A DNA stretch of 64,000 nt, from assembly GCF_002112505.1 (NCBI RefSeq), contig NZ_NEHW01000007.1:124001-188000 (forward strand), given 5' to 3'. Below, piece after piece: positions 42,239-51,670 of the stretch; position 1 is the stretch's first letter, and each line of letters starts with the position of its first letter. The notes beneath the pieces are model-generated. The model was not told the DNA's origin. It saw nothing but the letters and a program-made list of their open reading frames with translations, and did not search any database. The DNA is from Pseudomonas sp. R28(2017). GTDB taxonomy: Bacteria; Pseudomonadota; Gammaproteobacteria; Pseudomonadales; Pseudomonadaceae. Position numbers and translations under genes: made by a program.

Positions 42239-42496
42239 ATGATGCATGCGGATTTGATAGACCAGGACGACCTGGCAGGCCACCTGCGCGCGCGCGGGTT
42301 CGACATTCCCGCCGGGGCCAGTGCCGAGCAGGCCTGCGAAGCGGTGGTACGCGGTTTGACCGAGCCTAATGCACGGGCGCTGAAGGGGATGGTGGAGCAG
42401 ATGTATACCGGCAGTGCGACGATCTTGCCGGCGGTGCGCCAAGCCATCGACAAACAACTGTTGCCGGCTTTGGCACAGTTTAATAAACGCGCCTGA
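42239..42496 (+). CDS. Small hypothetical protein
   Basis: An 85-residue acidic, helical protein (LAGHLRARGFDIPAGASAEQACEAVVRGLTEPNARALKGMVEQMY). No signal peptide, membrane helix or known motif is seen. The ATG at 42239 has an AAAAGGG site; a longer frame to 42038 covers regulatory-looking DNA and is unlikely. It lies between the carnitine operon and gbdR on the opposite strand to gbdR. I do not recognise the family. Confidence 0.55.
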   Translation: MMHADLIDQDDLAGHLRARGFDIPAGASAEQACEAVVRGLTEPNARALKGMVEQMYTGSATILPAVRQAIDKQLLPALAQFNKRA

Positions 42497-42510
42497 CCGA
42501 TTTTTCCTCT

Positions 42511-42610
42511 ACTGGCCCCTTCGCGGGCAAGCCCGCTCCCACAGGTAGTGCACCGCATTCAAAAGCGGTGCCGTAACCTGTGGGAGCGGGCTTGCCCGCG
42601 AAGGGGCCAG
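42511..42610. repeat. REP doublet 14
   Basis: Inverted REP pair between the small ORF and convergent gbdR. Confidence 0.85.
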
Positions 42611-42617
42611 CTCTGTT

Positions 42618-43724
42618 TCAGAGCCTTACACTTGCAAAGGTCGACTCGTTGCGCGCCTGGCTCAGGGCCGCCATCGGCCCGCTGTGCGGCGACAGGGTCA
42701 TGGCCTGCGGGATCGGCATCATCGCCACCTGCTGCGCGGTGTTGGAGCCAACACGCTCGTCACGCGGCGGAATGCCGAAGTACTCGCGGTAGCACTTGGA
42801 GAAGTGCGGCGTGGAGACGAAACCGCACACCGAGGCCACTTCGATGATCGACATCGGCGTCTGCTTCAGCAACTGCCGCGCGCGGATCAGCCGCAGCTTC
42901 AGGTAATAGCGCGATGGCGAGCAGTGCAGGTACTTCTGGAACAACCGCTCGAGCTGACGACGCGACACCGACACATACACCGCCAGTTCGTCGAGGTCGA
43001 TCGGCTCTTCGAGGTTGGCCTCCATCAGCGCGACGATTTCCTGCAGCTTCGGCTGGTTGGTGCCGAGCATGTGCTTGAGCGGTACGCGCTGGTGGTCCTG
43101 TTCGTTGCGGATGCGCTCGTAGACGAACATTTCGGAGATCGCCGCCGACAGCTCGCGGCCGTGGTCGCGGCTGATCAGGTGCAGCATCATGTCAAGCGGC
43201 GCGGTGCCGCCAGAGCTGGTGAAGCGGTTACGGTCGAGGGTGAACAGGCGGGTGCTCATGTTCACCCGCGGGAAGGCTTCCTGCATCGCCGCCAGGCATT
43301 CCCAGTGCACGCTGCAATCGAAGCCATCGAGCAGGCCGGCGCAGGCCAGCGCCCAACTGCCGGTGCACACGGCGCCAAGGCGACGCGACTGGCGCGCCTG
43401 GGCCTGCAGCCAGGTGACATGTTCACGGGTGACGCTACGCTGAATGCCCACGCCGCCGCAGACGATCACGGTGTCGATCGGTGGCGCGCTGTGCATCGCC
43501 GCATCCGGGGTGATCTGCAGGCCATCGCTGGCCCACACCTGGCCGCCGTCGGCGGTCAGCGTGTGCCAGCGGTACAGCTCGCGGCCGGACAGCTGGTTGG
43601 CCATGCGCAGCGGCTCGACCGCCGATGCCAGGGAAATCAGGGTGAAATTGTCCAATAGAAGAAACCCGATGGACTGAGGTGCTGTGCGGTTCTGGGTTGG
43701 GTTCCCGGAGGTGTACGACGTCAT
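42618..43724 (-). CDS. gbdR: Betaine-responsive transcriptional activator GbdR (GlxA/AraC family)
   Basis: A 368-residue regulator. A DJ-1/PfpI-like sensor domain spans ~18-190 (IGFLLLDNFTLISLASAVEPLRMANQ, CTGSWALACAGLLDGFDCSVHWE). Two AraC helix-turn-helices follow (DELAVYVSVSRRQLERLFQKYL and SIIEVASVCGFVSTPHFSKCYR). A ~45-residue Ala/Ser/Pro/Met-rich tail extends beyond the AraC domain. GbdR activates the gbc, dgc, sox and cho genes in response to betaine and dimethylglycine. Position between sdaA/cho and the carnitine genes matches other pseudomonads. Confidence 0.93.
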   Translation of the reverse strand: MTSYTSGNPTQNRTAPQSIGFLLLDNFTLISLASAVEPLRMANQLSGRELYRWHTLTADGGQVWASDGLQITPDAAMHSAPPIDTVIVCGGVGIQRSVTREHVTWLQAQARQSRRLGAVCTGSWALACAGLLDGFDCSVHWECLAAMQEAFPRVNMSTRLFTLDRNRFTSSGGTAPLDMMLHLISRDHGRELSAAISEMFVYERIRNEQDHQRVPLKHMLGTNQPKLQEIVALMEANLEEPIDLDELAVYVSVSRRQLERLFQKYLHCSPSRYYLKLRLIRARQLLKQTPMSIIEVASVCGFVSTPHFSKCYREYFGIPPRDERVGSNTAQQVAMMPIPQAMTLSPHSGPMAALSQARNESTFASVRL

Positions 43725-44000
43725 CGCGATTTCTCCTCACACAAATGCAGGGTGTGCCTCAGGCGGGCACTGATTTCTTGTTATGGCCCCAGGTTCGTGT
43801 GCAGGGGCTTGTTGCCAATCTCAACGCAAAGGCCGTGCCTGAAATTGAACAGCCATCCGAAAAAACCTGAAAACGACGCCTTCATTCGGCAAATCAGGCA
43901 CTTCGATCGAGTTGGCAAGTCTTCGCAAACCGCCGTGCTAGCGCCTTGCGTGTAACGGCTGAGCAATTTGGTGACAGGTGCAGTGTAAGTTGCCCAGAAA

Positions 44001-44045
44001 CGACACTCTTGAGTGTCACCGACAATGCCCACACTGATAGCGACA
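44001..44045. promoter_or_regulatory. Spaced CGACA repeats upstream of gbdR
   Basis: CGACA occurs at 44001, 44020 and 44041 (19 and 21 bp apart) in the 493-bp gap 43725-44217. The third copy reads ACTGATAGCGAC, close to ACTGGATGCGAC and ACTGGTTACGAC upstream of choX. Autoregulation by GbdR is a possible meaning. The rest of the gap left of these sites shows nothing I can assign, and a REP doublet lies to the right. Confidence 0.45.
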
Positions 44046-44114
44046 CCCGACGATCGGTAGCATCAGCAGTGCACTGAAGTGGGGCACGGCAAGCGCCGAT
44101 GCACTTCGATCAAA

Positions 44115-44206
44115 CTTCAAGGGCCTCTTCGCGGGCAAGCCCGCTCCCACAGGGGGCTCGCCAAACCTGTGGGAGCGGGTTTGCCCGCGAAGAGGCCCTT
44201 GAAGTC
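44115..44206. repeat. REP doublet 15 with extended arms
   Basis: Inverted REP pair whose arms extend to CTTCAAGGGCC / GGCCCTTGAAG, so the whole element is a ~37-bp-arm inverted repeat. It lies 12 bp after the sdaA stop and probably ends that transcript. Confidence 0.85.
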
Positions 44207-44217
44207 GAATCAAGCAA

Positions 44218-45594
44218 TCAGCATTCGATGGCGCTGACCGCCAGGCCGCCGCGCGAGGTTTCCTTGTACTTGTCGTGCATGTCGGCCCCGGTGTCGCGCA
44301 TGGTGCGGATCACCTGGTCGAGGGAGATGAAGTGTTCACCGTCGCCGCGCAGGGACATCTGCACGGCATTGATCGCCTTCACTGCAGCAATCGCGTTGCG
44401 CTCGATGCACGGCACCTGCACCAGGCCGCCGACCGGGTCACAGGTCAGGCCGAGGTTGTGCTCCAAGGCGATCTCGGCAGCGTTCTCCACCTGCGCCGGG
44501 GTCGCTCCAAGCACTTCGGCAAGGCCCGCAGCGGCCATGGCGCAGGCCGAGCCGACCTCACCCTGGCAGCCGACTTCGGCGCCGGAAATCGACGCGTTCT
44601 TCTTGCACAGGATGCCCACGGCGGCGGCGCCGAGGAAGAAGTCGACCACGCTGGACTCGTCCACCGCATCGCTGAAGCGCATGTAGTAGTGCAGCACCGC
44701 CGGGATGATACCGGCCGCGCCGTTGGTGGGCGCGGTGACCATGCGCCCGCCGGCGGCGTTTTCTTCGTTGACCGCCAGGGCGAACAGGTTGACCCACTCC
44801 ATGGCGCTCATGGTCGAGCCGATCACGTTGGGCTTGCCGATTTCCTGCAGGCTGCGGTGCAGCTTGGCGGCGCGGCGGCGCACGTTGAGCCCGCCGGGCA
44901 GCGTGCCTTCGTATTTCAAGCCGTTGTTGACGCACTCCTGCATGGCTTCCCAGAGCTTGTGCAGGCCAGCGCGGATCTCTGCCTCGCTGCGCCAGACCTT
45001 CTCGTTGGCCATCATCAATTGCGACACGCTGAGGTCGTTTTGCTTGCACAGGCGCAGCAGTTCGGCGGCGCTGTTGAAATCGTACGGCAGCACCGTCTGG
45101 TCGGCATCCAGCACGCCGCTGGCGGCCTGGGCGGCGTCGACCACGAAGCCGCCACCGACCGAGTAGTAGGTGTCGCGGTGCAGCTCGCCCTGGGCGCCTT
45201 CGGCGATCAGGGTCATGGCATTGGGGTGGTACGGCAGGTTCTCGTCCAGCAGCAGCATGTCGCGGGCCCAGACGAACTCGATGGGCAGGCGGTTATCCAG
45301 CTTAAGGATATTGGTTTCGCGCAGGTCGGCGATCCGCGGGACGATCTGGGTCGGATCGATGGCGTCCGGCCATTCGCCCATCAGGCCCATGATGGTGGCG
45401 TTGTCGGTGCCATGGCCGATGCCGGTGGCCGACAGCGAACCGTACAGCCGCACTTCGATCCTTTGCACCTGTTCCAGCTCGCCGCGCTCGCGCAGGCCCT
45501 GGACGAACAGGGCGCCAGCACGCATGGGGCCGACGGTGTGGGAGCTGGAGGGCCCGACACCGATCTTGAACAGGTCGAACACGCTGATGGCCAT
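44218..45594 (-). CDS. sdaA: L-serine ammonia-lyase (iron-sulfur type)
   Basis: A 458-residue single-chain L-serine dehydratase converting serine to pyruvate and ammonia. The beta-like N-terminal domain starts [24 protein letters not shown]. The catalytic domain has [42 protein letters not shown], with the cysteines that hold the labile 4Fe-4S cluster. The ATG at 45594 is chosen because the family starts MAISVFDLF. It completes the betaine-glycine-serine-pyruvate path. Pseudomonas has several sda genes; this copy belongs to the betaine locus. Confidence 0.94.
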   Translation of the reverse strand: MAISVFDLFKIGVGPSSSHTVGPMRAGALFVQGLRERGELEQVQRIEVRLYGSLSATGIGHGTDNATIMGLMGEWPDAIDPTQIVPRIADLRETNILKLDNRLPIEFVWARDMLLLDENLPYHPNAMTLIAEGAQGELHRDTYYSVGGGFVVDAAQAASGVLDADQTVLPYDFNSAAELLRLCKQNDLSVSQLMMANEKVWRSEAEIRAGLHKLWEAMQECVNNGLKYEGTLPGGLNVRRRAAKLHRSLQEIGKPNVIGSTMSAMEWVNLFALAVNEENAAGGRMVTAPTNGAAGIIPAVLHYYMRFSDAVDESSVVDFFLGAAAVGILCKKNASISGAEVGCQGEVGSACAMAAAGLAEVLGATPAQVENAAEIALEHNLGLTCDPVGGLVQVPCIERNAIAAVKAINAVQMSLRGDGEHFISLDQVIRTMRDTGADMHDKYKETSRGGLAVSAIEC

Positions 45595-45834
45595 TGTCGA
45601 ATCACCTCTTGCTGGGCTTGTCTCTGCGCGCCATGCGCAGGGCGGGGCAACTGCTAGGCTGAAGCTGCGAGCCGCCACGAATGCACGCATCATCGGGCTT
45701 TTGCCTACCCCCTCGCCGTCTGCAACCGACGTACTTTTGTCCAGCAGCGCCGCAGCCTTTTCGGCCACCTGCGCGCCGCTTTCGAGCGGCCTGGTGACGC
45801 AAAAATGCGGCTACAGGGGTGGAAAAACTCATAA

Positions 45835-45883
45835 ACGACATCGCCCGTACTGGATGCGACCCGTTCCGTACTGGTTACGACCC
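45835..45883. promoter_or_regulatory. Triple 21-bp tandem half-site upstream of choX
   Basis: [A/G]CGAC occurs at 45835, 45856 and 45877, each exactly 21 bp apart. The last two lie in 17-bp direct repeats, CGTACTGGATGCGACCC (45846) and CGTACTGGTTACGACCC (45867). This geometry fits tandem AraC-family binding, most likely GbdR. It is the clearest site in the 442-bp sdaA-choX gap (45595-46036); the rest shows promoter-like AT stretches only. Confidence 0.6.
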
Positions 45884-46036
45884 CACCAGTAGGCGATTGC
45901 CCGGCGCTGGAGGATTATCGAAAGCGACTCGTAAAGCACGGCCACGCAACCTGCCCTCTGCAGGCCTGGTCGACCGGACCCTGAGAAAGCCCGGCGACCC
46001 ATGCGAACCCGAAGACAAAATCACAGGAGTCCATCC

Positions 46037-46984
46037 ATGAAAGGTTCACCCTCGCTGTTGCTGGTCGCGATGCTGTCCGCACCGTTGCTGGCCCAGGCCG
46101 CCGAGCCCGAGCAGTGCCAGACGGTACGCTTCTCCGATGTCGGCTGGACCGACATCACGGTCACCACGGCGACCACCAGCGTTGTGCTCGAAGCACTGGG
46201 TTACAAGACCCACACCACCATGATCTCGGTACCGGTGACCTACAAGTCGCTGGCCACCGGCAAGGACCTGGACGTGTTTCTCGGCAACTGGATGCCGACC
46301 ATGGAGAACGACATCAAGCAGTACCGCGACGCCGGCACTGTGGACACCGTGCGCGCCAACCTGGAAAACGCCAAGTACACCCTGGCCGTGCCCCAGGCGC
46401 TGTATGACAAGGGGCTCAAGGATTTCAGCGACATTCCCAAGTTCAAGAAGGAACTGGACGGCAAGATCTACGGCATCGAGCCCGGCAACGATGGCAACCG
46501 CACCATCCAGAGCATGATCGACAAGAACGCCTTCGGCCTGAAGGACGCCGGTTTCAAGATCGTGCAGTCGAGCGAGGCCGGCATGCTGTCGCAGGTCGAC
46601 CGCGCGCAGAAGCGTAACGAAGCGGTGGTTTTCCTGGGCTGGGAACCGCACCCGATGAATACCCGCTTCAAGATGCAGTACCTGACCGGCGGGGACGAAT
46701 TCTTCGGCCCCGACTTCGGCAAGGCCACCGTGCTGACCAACACCCGCAAGGACTATGTGCAGGAATGCAGCAACGTCGGCCAGCTCCTGAAGAACCTGTC
46801 GTTCGAGCTCAAGGATGAAAGCACCATGATGGGCTATGTCCTGGACGACAAGATGAAGCCCGAGGCGGCCGCCAAGAAGTGGCTCAAGGACAACCCCGGC
46901 AAGCTGGACACCTGGCTGGCGGGCGTCACCACCGTGGATGGCAAACCCGGCCTTGAGGCGGCCAAGGCCAAGCTCGCTCAATAA
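46037..46984 (+). CDS. choX: Choline/betaine ABC transporter substrate-binding protein
   Basis: A 315-residue periplasmic binding protein of the OpuAC/ChoX type. Signal peptide MKGSPSLLLVAMLSAPLLAQAA, with an AGGAG site before the ATG at 46037. Likely cation-pi pocket residues lie in SDVGWTDITVTTA, FLGNWMPTMEND and FLGWEPHPMNT. Similar to CaiX in the window but with its own permease and ATPase genes downstream. It delivers choline or betaine to ChoWV. Confidence 0.92.
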   Translation: MKGSPSLLLVAMLSAPLLAQAAEPEQCQTVRFSDVGWTDITVTTATTSVVLEALGYKTHTTMISVPVTYKSLATGKDLDVFLGNWMPTMENDIKQYRDAGTVDTVRANLENAKYTLAVPQALYDKGLKDFSDIPKFKKELDGKIYGIEPGNDGNRTIQSMIDKNAFGLKDAGFKIVQSSEAGMLSQVDRAQKRNEAVVFLGWEPHPMNTRFKMQYLTGGDEFFGPDFGKATVLTNTRKDYVQECSNVGQLLKNLSFELKDESTMMGYVLDDKMKPEAAAKKWLKDNPGKLDTWLAGVTTVDGKPGLEAAKAKLAQ

Positions 46985-47007
46985 CGCAATACGTCGTAGC
47001 GCTACCT

Positions 47008-47031
47008 CGGGGCGGGACCGTGCCCGCCCCG
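47008..47031 (+). terminator. Intercistronic hairpin between choX and choW
   Basis: CGGGGCGGG and CCCGCCCCG form a nine-pair stem with no U-tract. It may protect or attenuate the transcript so that binding protein is made in excess over the membrane components, a common design. Confidence 0.55.
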
Positions 47032-47068
47032 GACTGATTTCAATCTTTGCAGGTGGAAGCTCGCTATC

Positions 47069-47914
47069 ATGCTTATCGATCAGAAAATACCCCTGGGCCA
47101 GTACATCGCGTCGTTCGTCGAATGGCTGACCCAGAATGGCGCGAACTACTTCGACGCCATTGCCCGAGGCCTGGAGTTCATGATCCATGGCGTCACCAGT
47201 ACCCTGACCTTTTTCAACCCGTTCGTGCTCATCGCCCTGTTCGCCGCCCTGGCGCATTTCATCCAGCGCAAGTGGGCACTGACCGCATTCGTCGCCCTCT
47301 CCTTCCTGCTGATCCTCAACCTGGGGTACTGGCAGGAAACCATGGAAACCCTGGCCCAGGTGACCTTCGCCACCGTGGTCTGCGTGGCCATCGGCGTGCC
47401 GCTGGGCATCGTCGCCGCACACAAGCCGATGTTCTACACCGCCATGCGCCCGGTGCTCGACCTGATGCAGACGGTGCCGACCTTCGTCTACCTGATCCCG
47501 ACCCTGACCCTGTTCGGCCTGGGCGTGGTACCTGGGCTGATCTCGACGGTGGTGTTCGCCATCGCCGCACCGATCCGCCTCACCTATCTGGGCATCTGCG
47601 ACGTGCCGCAGGAGCTGATGGACGCCGGCAAGGCCTTTGGCTGCTCGCGCCGCCAGCTGCTCACCCGTATCGAACTGCCGCACGCGATGCCGAGCATCGC
47701 CGCCGGCGTCACCCAATGCATCATGCTGTCGCTGTCGATGGTGGTGATCGCCGCCCTGGTGGGCGCCGATGGCCTGGGCAAACCTGTGGTCAACGCACTG
47801 AACACCGCCGATATCTCCCTGGGCTTCGAAGCGGGCCTGGCGATCGTGCTGCTGGCGATCATGCTCGACCGTATCTGCAAGCAACCGGAACTGCCGGTAA
47901 GGGGTGAGGCATGA
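47069..47914 (+). CDS. choW: Choline/betaine ABC transporter permease
   Basis: A 281-residue inner-membrane permease of the ProW/OpuAB type with about six helices. The ABC-interaction (EAA) loop is visible around PQELMDAGKAFGCSRRQLLTRIELPHAMPSI, the expected Glu-Ala-Gly pattern. It forms the channel for choline/betaine delivered by ChoX and probably for carnitine from CaiX. Its stop overlaps the choV start by ATGA. Confidence 0.93.
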   Translation: MLIDQKIPLGQYIASFVEWLTQNGANYFDAIARGLEFMIHGVTSTLTFFNPFVLIALFAALAHFIQRKWALTAFVALSFLLILNLGYWQETMETLAQVTFATVVCVAIGVPLGIVAAHKPMFYTAMRPVLDLMQTVPTFVYLIPTLTLFGLGVVPGLISTVVFAIAAPIRLTYLGICDVPQELMDAGKAFGCSRRQLLTRIELPHAMPSIAAGVTQCIMLSLSMVVIAALVGADGLGKPVVNALNTADISLGFEAGLAIVLLAIMLDRICKQPELPVRGEA

Positions 47915-49089
47915 GCATCATTCGATTCGAAGACGTCGACGTCATTTTCTCCAACAAGCCGCGCGAAGCGCTGGCGTTGCTGGACAAGGGCCAGACCCGC
48001 GAGCAGATCCTCAAGCAGACCGGCCTGGTGGTCGGTGTGGAAAAGGCCAATCTGGATATCAAGAAAGGCGAGATCTGCGTGCTGATGGGCCTGTCCGGCT
48101 CGGGCAAGTCGAGCCTGCTGCGCTGCATCAACGGCCTCAACACCGTGAGCCGCGGCAAGCTGTTCGTCGAGCATGAAGGCAAGCACATCGATATTGCCCA
48201 CTGCACCCCGGCAGAACTGAAGATGATGCGCACCAAGCGCATTGCCATGGTGTTCCAGAAGTTCGCCCTGATGCCGTGGCTGACGGTGCGCGAGAACATC
48301 AGCTTCGGCCTGGAAATGCAGGGCCGCCCGGAGAAGGAACGGCGCAAGCTGGTCGACGAAAAGCTCGAGCTGGTCGGCCTGACCCAGTGGCGCAACAAGA
48401 AGCCGGACGAACTCTCTGGCGGCATGCAGCAGCGCGTGGGCCTGGCCCGGGCGCTGGCGATGGATGCCGACATCCTGCTGATGGACGAACCGTTCTCGGC
48501 CCTCGACCCGCTGATCCGCCAGGGTCTGCAAGACGAGTTGCTGGGGCTGCAGGCCAAGCTGAGCAAGACCATCGTGTTCGTCAGCCACGACCTCGACGAG
48601 GCCCTGAAGCTGGGTAGCCGCATCGCCATCATGAAAGACGGGCGGATCATCCAGTACAGCAAGCCGGAAGAGATCGTGCTGAACCCGGCCGACGAGTACG
48701 TGCGTACCTTCGTCGCCCACACCAACCCGCTGAACGTGCTGTGCGGGCGCAGCCTGATGCGCAGCCTGGACAACTGCAAGCGGGTCAACGGCTCGGTGTG
48801 CCTCGACCCGGGTATCGATTCGTGGCTGGACCTGGGCGAAGGTGGCTCGCTCAAGCGCGCACGCCAGGGCCAGAACGGCCTGGACATGCAGAACTGGGCG
48901 CCGGGGCAGGCTGTGGAAGGGCTTGGGCGCAAGCCGACGCTGGTGCATGCCGACATTGGCATGCGTGAGGCGCTGCAAATTCGTTATCAGACAGGCAACA
49001 AGCTGGTGCTGCAGGAGAATGACAAGGTGGTGGGGATTCTTGGGGATACCGAGCTCTACCACGCCTTGCTGGGCAAGAATCACGGTTGA
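47911..49089 (+). CDS. choV: Choline/betaine ABC transporter ATP-binding protein
   Basis: A 392-residue ATPase of the ProV/OpuAA family. Walker A: GLSGSGKSSLLR; signature: LSGGMQQRVGLARAL; Walker B: ILLMDEPFSALDP; H-loop: VFVSHDLDEAL. After the nucleotide-binding domain a ~120-residue C-terminal region is reminiscent of a single degenerate CBS-type regulatory domain. Coupled to choW by a four-base overlap. Last gene of the operon. Confidence 0.93.
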   Translation: MSIIRFEDVDVIFSNKPREALALLDKGQTREQILKQTGLVVGVEKANLDIKKGEICVLMGLSGSGKSSLLRCINGLNTVSRGKLFVEHEGKHIDIAHCTPAELKMMRTKRIAMVFQKFALMPWLTVRENISFGLEMQGRPEKERRKLVDEKLELVGLTQWRNKKPDELSGGMQQRVGLARALAMDADILLMDEPFSALDPLIRQGLQDELLGLQAKLSKTIVFVSHDLDEALKLGSRIAIMKDGRIIQYSKPEEIVLNPADEYVRTFVAHTNPLNVLCGRSLMRSLDNCKRVNGSVCLDPGIDSWLDLGEGGSLKRARQGQNGLDMQNWAPGQAVEGLGRKPTLVHADIGMREALQIRYQTGNKLVLQENDKVVGILGDTELYHALLGKNHG

Positions 49090-49091
49090 AG

Positions 49092-49218
49092 CAATTGGGG
49101 CCGCGTTGCGGCCCTTCGCGGGCACGCCCGCTCCCACAGGTACAGCACAAGCTCTGAGCTATGTGTTTTCCCTGTGGGAGCGGGCGTGCCCGCGAAGGGC
49201 TGCAAAGCAGCCCCAATC
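49092..49218. repeat. REP doublet 16
   Basis: Inverted REP pair with extended outer arms (TTGGGGCCGC / GCAGCCCCAA) between convergent choV and hisF. Confidence 0.85.
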
Positions 49219-49224
49219 AATGTT

Positions 49225-49995
49225 TCAGCGAACGACGATCCCGCGCGAAGCCATGTAGGCCTTGGCCTCCGGCACCGTGTACTCGCCAAAGTGGAAGATG
49301 CTGGCCGCCAGCACCGCGCTGGCATGCCCTTCCAGAATCCCGTCAGCCAGGTGCTGCAGGTTACCCACACCACCCGAGGCAATCACCGGAATCCCCAGCG
49401 CATCGCTGATGGCACGGGTCACGCCCAGGTCGAAGCCGTTCTTCATGCCGTCCTGGTCCATGCTGGTCAGCAGGATCTCCCCCGCCCCCAACCCTTCCAT
49501 CTTCTTCGCCCATTCAACGGCGTCCAGCCCGGTCGGCTTGCGCCCGCCGTGGGTAAAAATCTCCCAGCGCGGCGCTTCACCAGGCCCGGACACCTTCTTG
49601 GCGTCGATGGCGACGACGATGCACTGCGAACCGAAACGGTCCGCCGCTTCGCCGACGAACTCCGGGTTGAACACCGCGGCGGTGTTGATCGACACCTTGT
49701 CGGCACCGGCATTGAGCAGGTTGCGGATGTCCTGCACGGTGCGCACGCCACCACCCACGGTCAGCGGGATGAACACCTGGCTGGCCATGCGCTCGACGGT
49801 ATGCAGGGTGGTGTCGCGGCCGTCGACGCTGGCGGTGATGTCGAGGAAGGTGATTTCATCGGCACCCTGCTCATTGTAGCGACGGGCGATTTCCACCGGG
49901 TCGCCGGCATCACGAATGTTCTCGAACTTGACGCCCTTGACCACCCGGCCGTTGTCCACGTCCAGGCAAGGGATGATGCGCTTGGCCAGTGCCAT
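49225..49995 (-). CDS. hisF: Imidazole glycerol phosphate synthase cyclase subunit
   Basis: A 256-residue (beta/alpha)8 barrel; the usual length. Catalytic Asp in [15 protein letters not shown] and the second in [12 protein letters not shown]. It closes PRFAR plus ammonia from HisH into imidazole-glycerol phosphate and AICAR. Last gene of a his cluster on the minus strand, ten bases after hisA. Confidence 0.97.
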   Translation of the reverse strand: MALAKRIIPCLDVDNGRVVKGVKFENIRDAGDPVEIARRYNEQGADEITFLDITASVDGRDTTLHTVERMASQVFIPLTVGGGVRTVQDIRNLLNAGADKVSINTAAVFNPEFVGEAADRFGSQCIVVAIDAKKVSGPGEAPRWEIFTHGGRKPTGLDAVEWAKKMEGLGAGEILLTSMDQDGMKNGFDLGVTRAISDALGIPVIASGGVGNLQHLADGILEGHASAVLAASIFHFGEYTVPEAKAYMASRGIVVR

Positions 49996-50005
49996 GGTTC
50001 AGTCC

Positions 50006-50743
50006 TCAGCCTTGGTAGTTGTCGCAGAAGGCCTGGGCCTCGGCGACATCGAGGGTGCCTTCGTAGATGGCACGGCCGGTGATGGCGCCGATGATGCCCG
50101 GGGCCTTGGCGTCCAGCAGGGCCTTGATGTCGCCCAGGTTGTGGATACCACCCGAGGCGATCACCGGGATCGAGGTGGCTTCTGCCAATGCCTTGGTGAA
50201 CGGCACGTTGCAGCCCTGCATCATGCCGTCCTTGGCGATGTCGGTGTAGACGATCGCCGAGACGCCATCGGCCTCGAAACGCTTGGCCAGGTCGATGACC
50301 TGCACCGAGCTGACCTCGGCCCAGCCGTCGGTGGCAACGAAGCCGTCTTTCGCGTCCAGGCCGACGATGACCTTGCCCGGGAAGGCCTTGCACGCTTCGG
50401 CGACGAACTCAGGCTGCTTGACCGCCTTGGTGCCGATGATCACGTAGCTGACGCCGGCCTTGACGTAGTGCTCGATGGTTTCCAGCGAGCGGATGCCGCC
50501 GCCGATCTGGATCGGCAGGTTCGGGTAGCGCTTGGCGATGGCGGTGACCACTTCACCGTTGACCGGCTGGCCCTCGAAGGCGCCGTTGAGGTCGACCAGG
50601 TGCAGGCGGCGGCAGCCACCCTCGACCCACTTGGCGGCCATGCTCACCGGGTCGTCGGAGAATACCGTGGAGTCTTCCATGCGGCCCTGGCGCAGGCGCA
50701 CGCAGGCACCGTCCTTCAGATCGATAGCGGGGATAATCAGCAT
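50006..50743 (-). CDS. hisA: ProFAR isomerase
   Basis: A 245-residue barrel isomerase converting ProFAR to PRFAR. Catalytic Asp in [18 protein letters not shown], and [14 protein letters not shown] carries the second one, mirroring HisF. Normal length. It lies 27 bp after the DUF2164 gene and ten bases before hisF. Confidence 0.97.
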   Translation of the reverse strand: MLIIPAIDLKDGACVRLRQGRMEDSTVFSDDPVSMAAKWVEGGCRRLHLVDLNGAFEGQPVNGEVVTAIAKRYPNLPIQIGGGIRSLETIEHYVKAGVSYVIIGTKAVKQPEFVAEACKAFPGKVIVGLDAKDGFVATDGWAEVSSVQVIDLAKRFEADGVSAIVYTDIAKDGMMQGCNVPFTKALAEATSIPVIASGGIHNLGDIKALLDAKAPGIIGAITGRAIYEGTLDVAEAQAFCDNYQG

Positions 50744-50770
50744 CTTGGGAACCTGTCTGTTCTTAGGGTT

Positions 50771-51031
50771 TCAGGGCTTCTCGAGCGCCCACAGATCGCT
50801 TTCGATGCTCTCGAACCGCTCCTTGAGGTGCAGCTGAACATCGGCAATCGCCCTGTTGTAGTAATGGGGTGCAATTTCTTTGCTGAACAGTTCGAGGACC
50901 TCGGCCACCTCGAATGACCCGAGCTCCAGTTCGAAGCGGTCTTCGAGAAAGCGCTTGAGCGTGTCGAGCGCCTCGCGTTCCTCTTCGGGGGCCAAGGTGA
51001 TGACCGGGGCCTTGGTCTTCGAACGGCTCAT
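50771..51031 (-). CDS. DUF2164 family protein inside the his cluster
   Basis: An 86-residue protein, highly charged (ITLAPEEEREALDTLKRFLEDRFELELGSFEVAEVLELFSKEIAPHYYNRAIADVQ), matching the small DUF2164 family. The stop of hisH and this ATG abut (TAAATG), so it is co-translated with hisH. The same insertion between hisH and hisA is common in pseudomonads, which hints at a role tied to histidine synthesis, but no function is known to me. Confidence 0.85.
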   Translation of the reverse strand: MSRSKTKAPVITLAPEEEREALDTLKRFLEDRFELELGSFEVAEVLELFSKEIAPHYYNRAIADVQLHLKERFESIESDLWALEKP

Positions 51032-51670
51032 TTACCAGCGCCCGTCCCAGGCGACGAAGTTCTGCAGCAGCTGCAGGCCATGGGTATGGCTCTTCTCCGG
51101 GTGGAACTGCACCGCAAAGCGCGAGCCATCGGCCAGCGCGGCGGCGAAGTCGACGCCATAGTGGCCACGGCCGACCACCTGGCCTGGCTTGCCGGCATTG
51201 ATGTAGTAGCTGTGCACGAAGTAGAAGCGCGCACGGTCGGAAATGTCGTGCCACAGCGGGTGGTCGATGGTCTGGCTGACCTCGTTCCAGCCCATGTGCG
51301 GCACCTTCAGGTGCTCGCCGTCTTCTTTCAGGTCTTTGCCGAAGAAGCGCACCTGGCCAGGGAACAGGCCGATGCAGTCGACACCGTCGTTTTCTTCGCT
51401 ATGGTCGAGCAGCGCCTGCATGCCGACACAGATGCCGAGGAACGGGCGGTCCTGGCTCACTTCACGCACCAGGCTGTCGAAGCCCAGGCGGCGGATTTCG
51501 GCCATGCAGTCGCGGATGGCGCCCACACCGGGGAACACCACGCGGTCAGCCTCGCGGATTACCGCGGCGTCGCTGGTGACCAGCACCTTGCCGGCGCCGA
51601 CGTGCTCGAGCGCCTTGGCCACCGAGTGCAGGTTGCCCATGCCATAGTCGATTACGGCTACCGTCTGCAT
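51032..51670 (-). CDS. hisH: Imidazole glycerol phosphate synthase glutamine amidotransferase subunit
   Basis: A 212-residue class I amidotransferase supplying ammonia to HisF. The nucleophile Cys is in [18 protein letters not shown]; the His-Glu pair in [15 protein letters not shown]-terminus [17 protein letters not shown] is typical. Its start abuts the hisB stop and its stop abuts the DUF2164 start, so the four genes form one tight operon. Confidence 0.97.
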   Translation of the reverse strand: MQTVAVIDYGMGNLHSVAKALEHVGAGKVLVTSDAAVIREADRVVFPGVGAIRDCMAEIRRLGFDSLVREVSQDRPFLGICVGMQALLDHSEENDGVDCIGLFPGQVRFFGKDLKEDGEHLKVPHMGWNEVSQTIDHPLWHDISDRARFYFVHSYYINAGKPGQVVGRGHYGVDFAAALADGSRFAVQFHPEKSHTHGLQLLQNFVAWDGRW

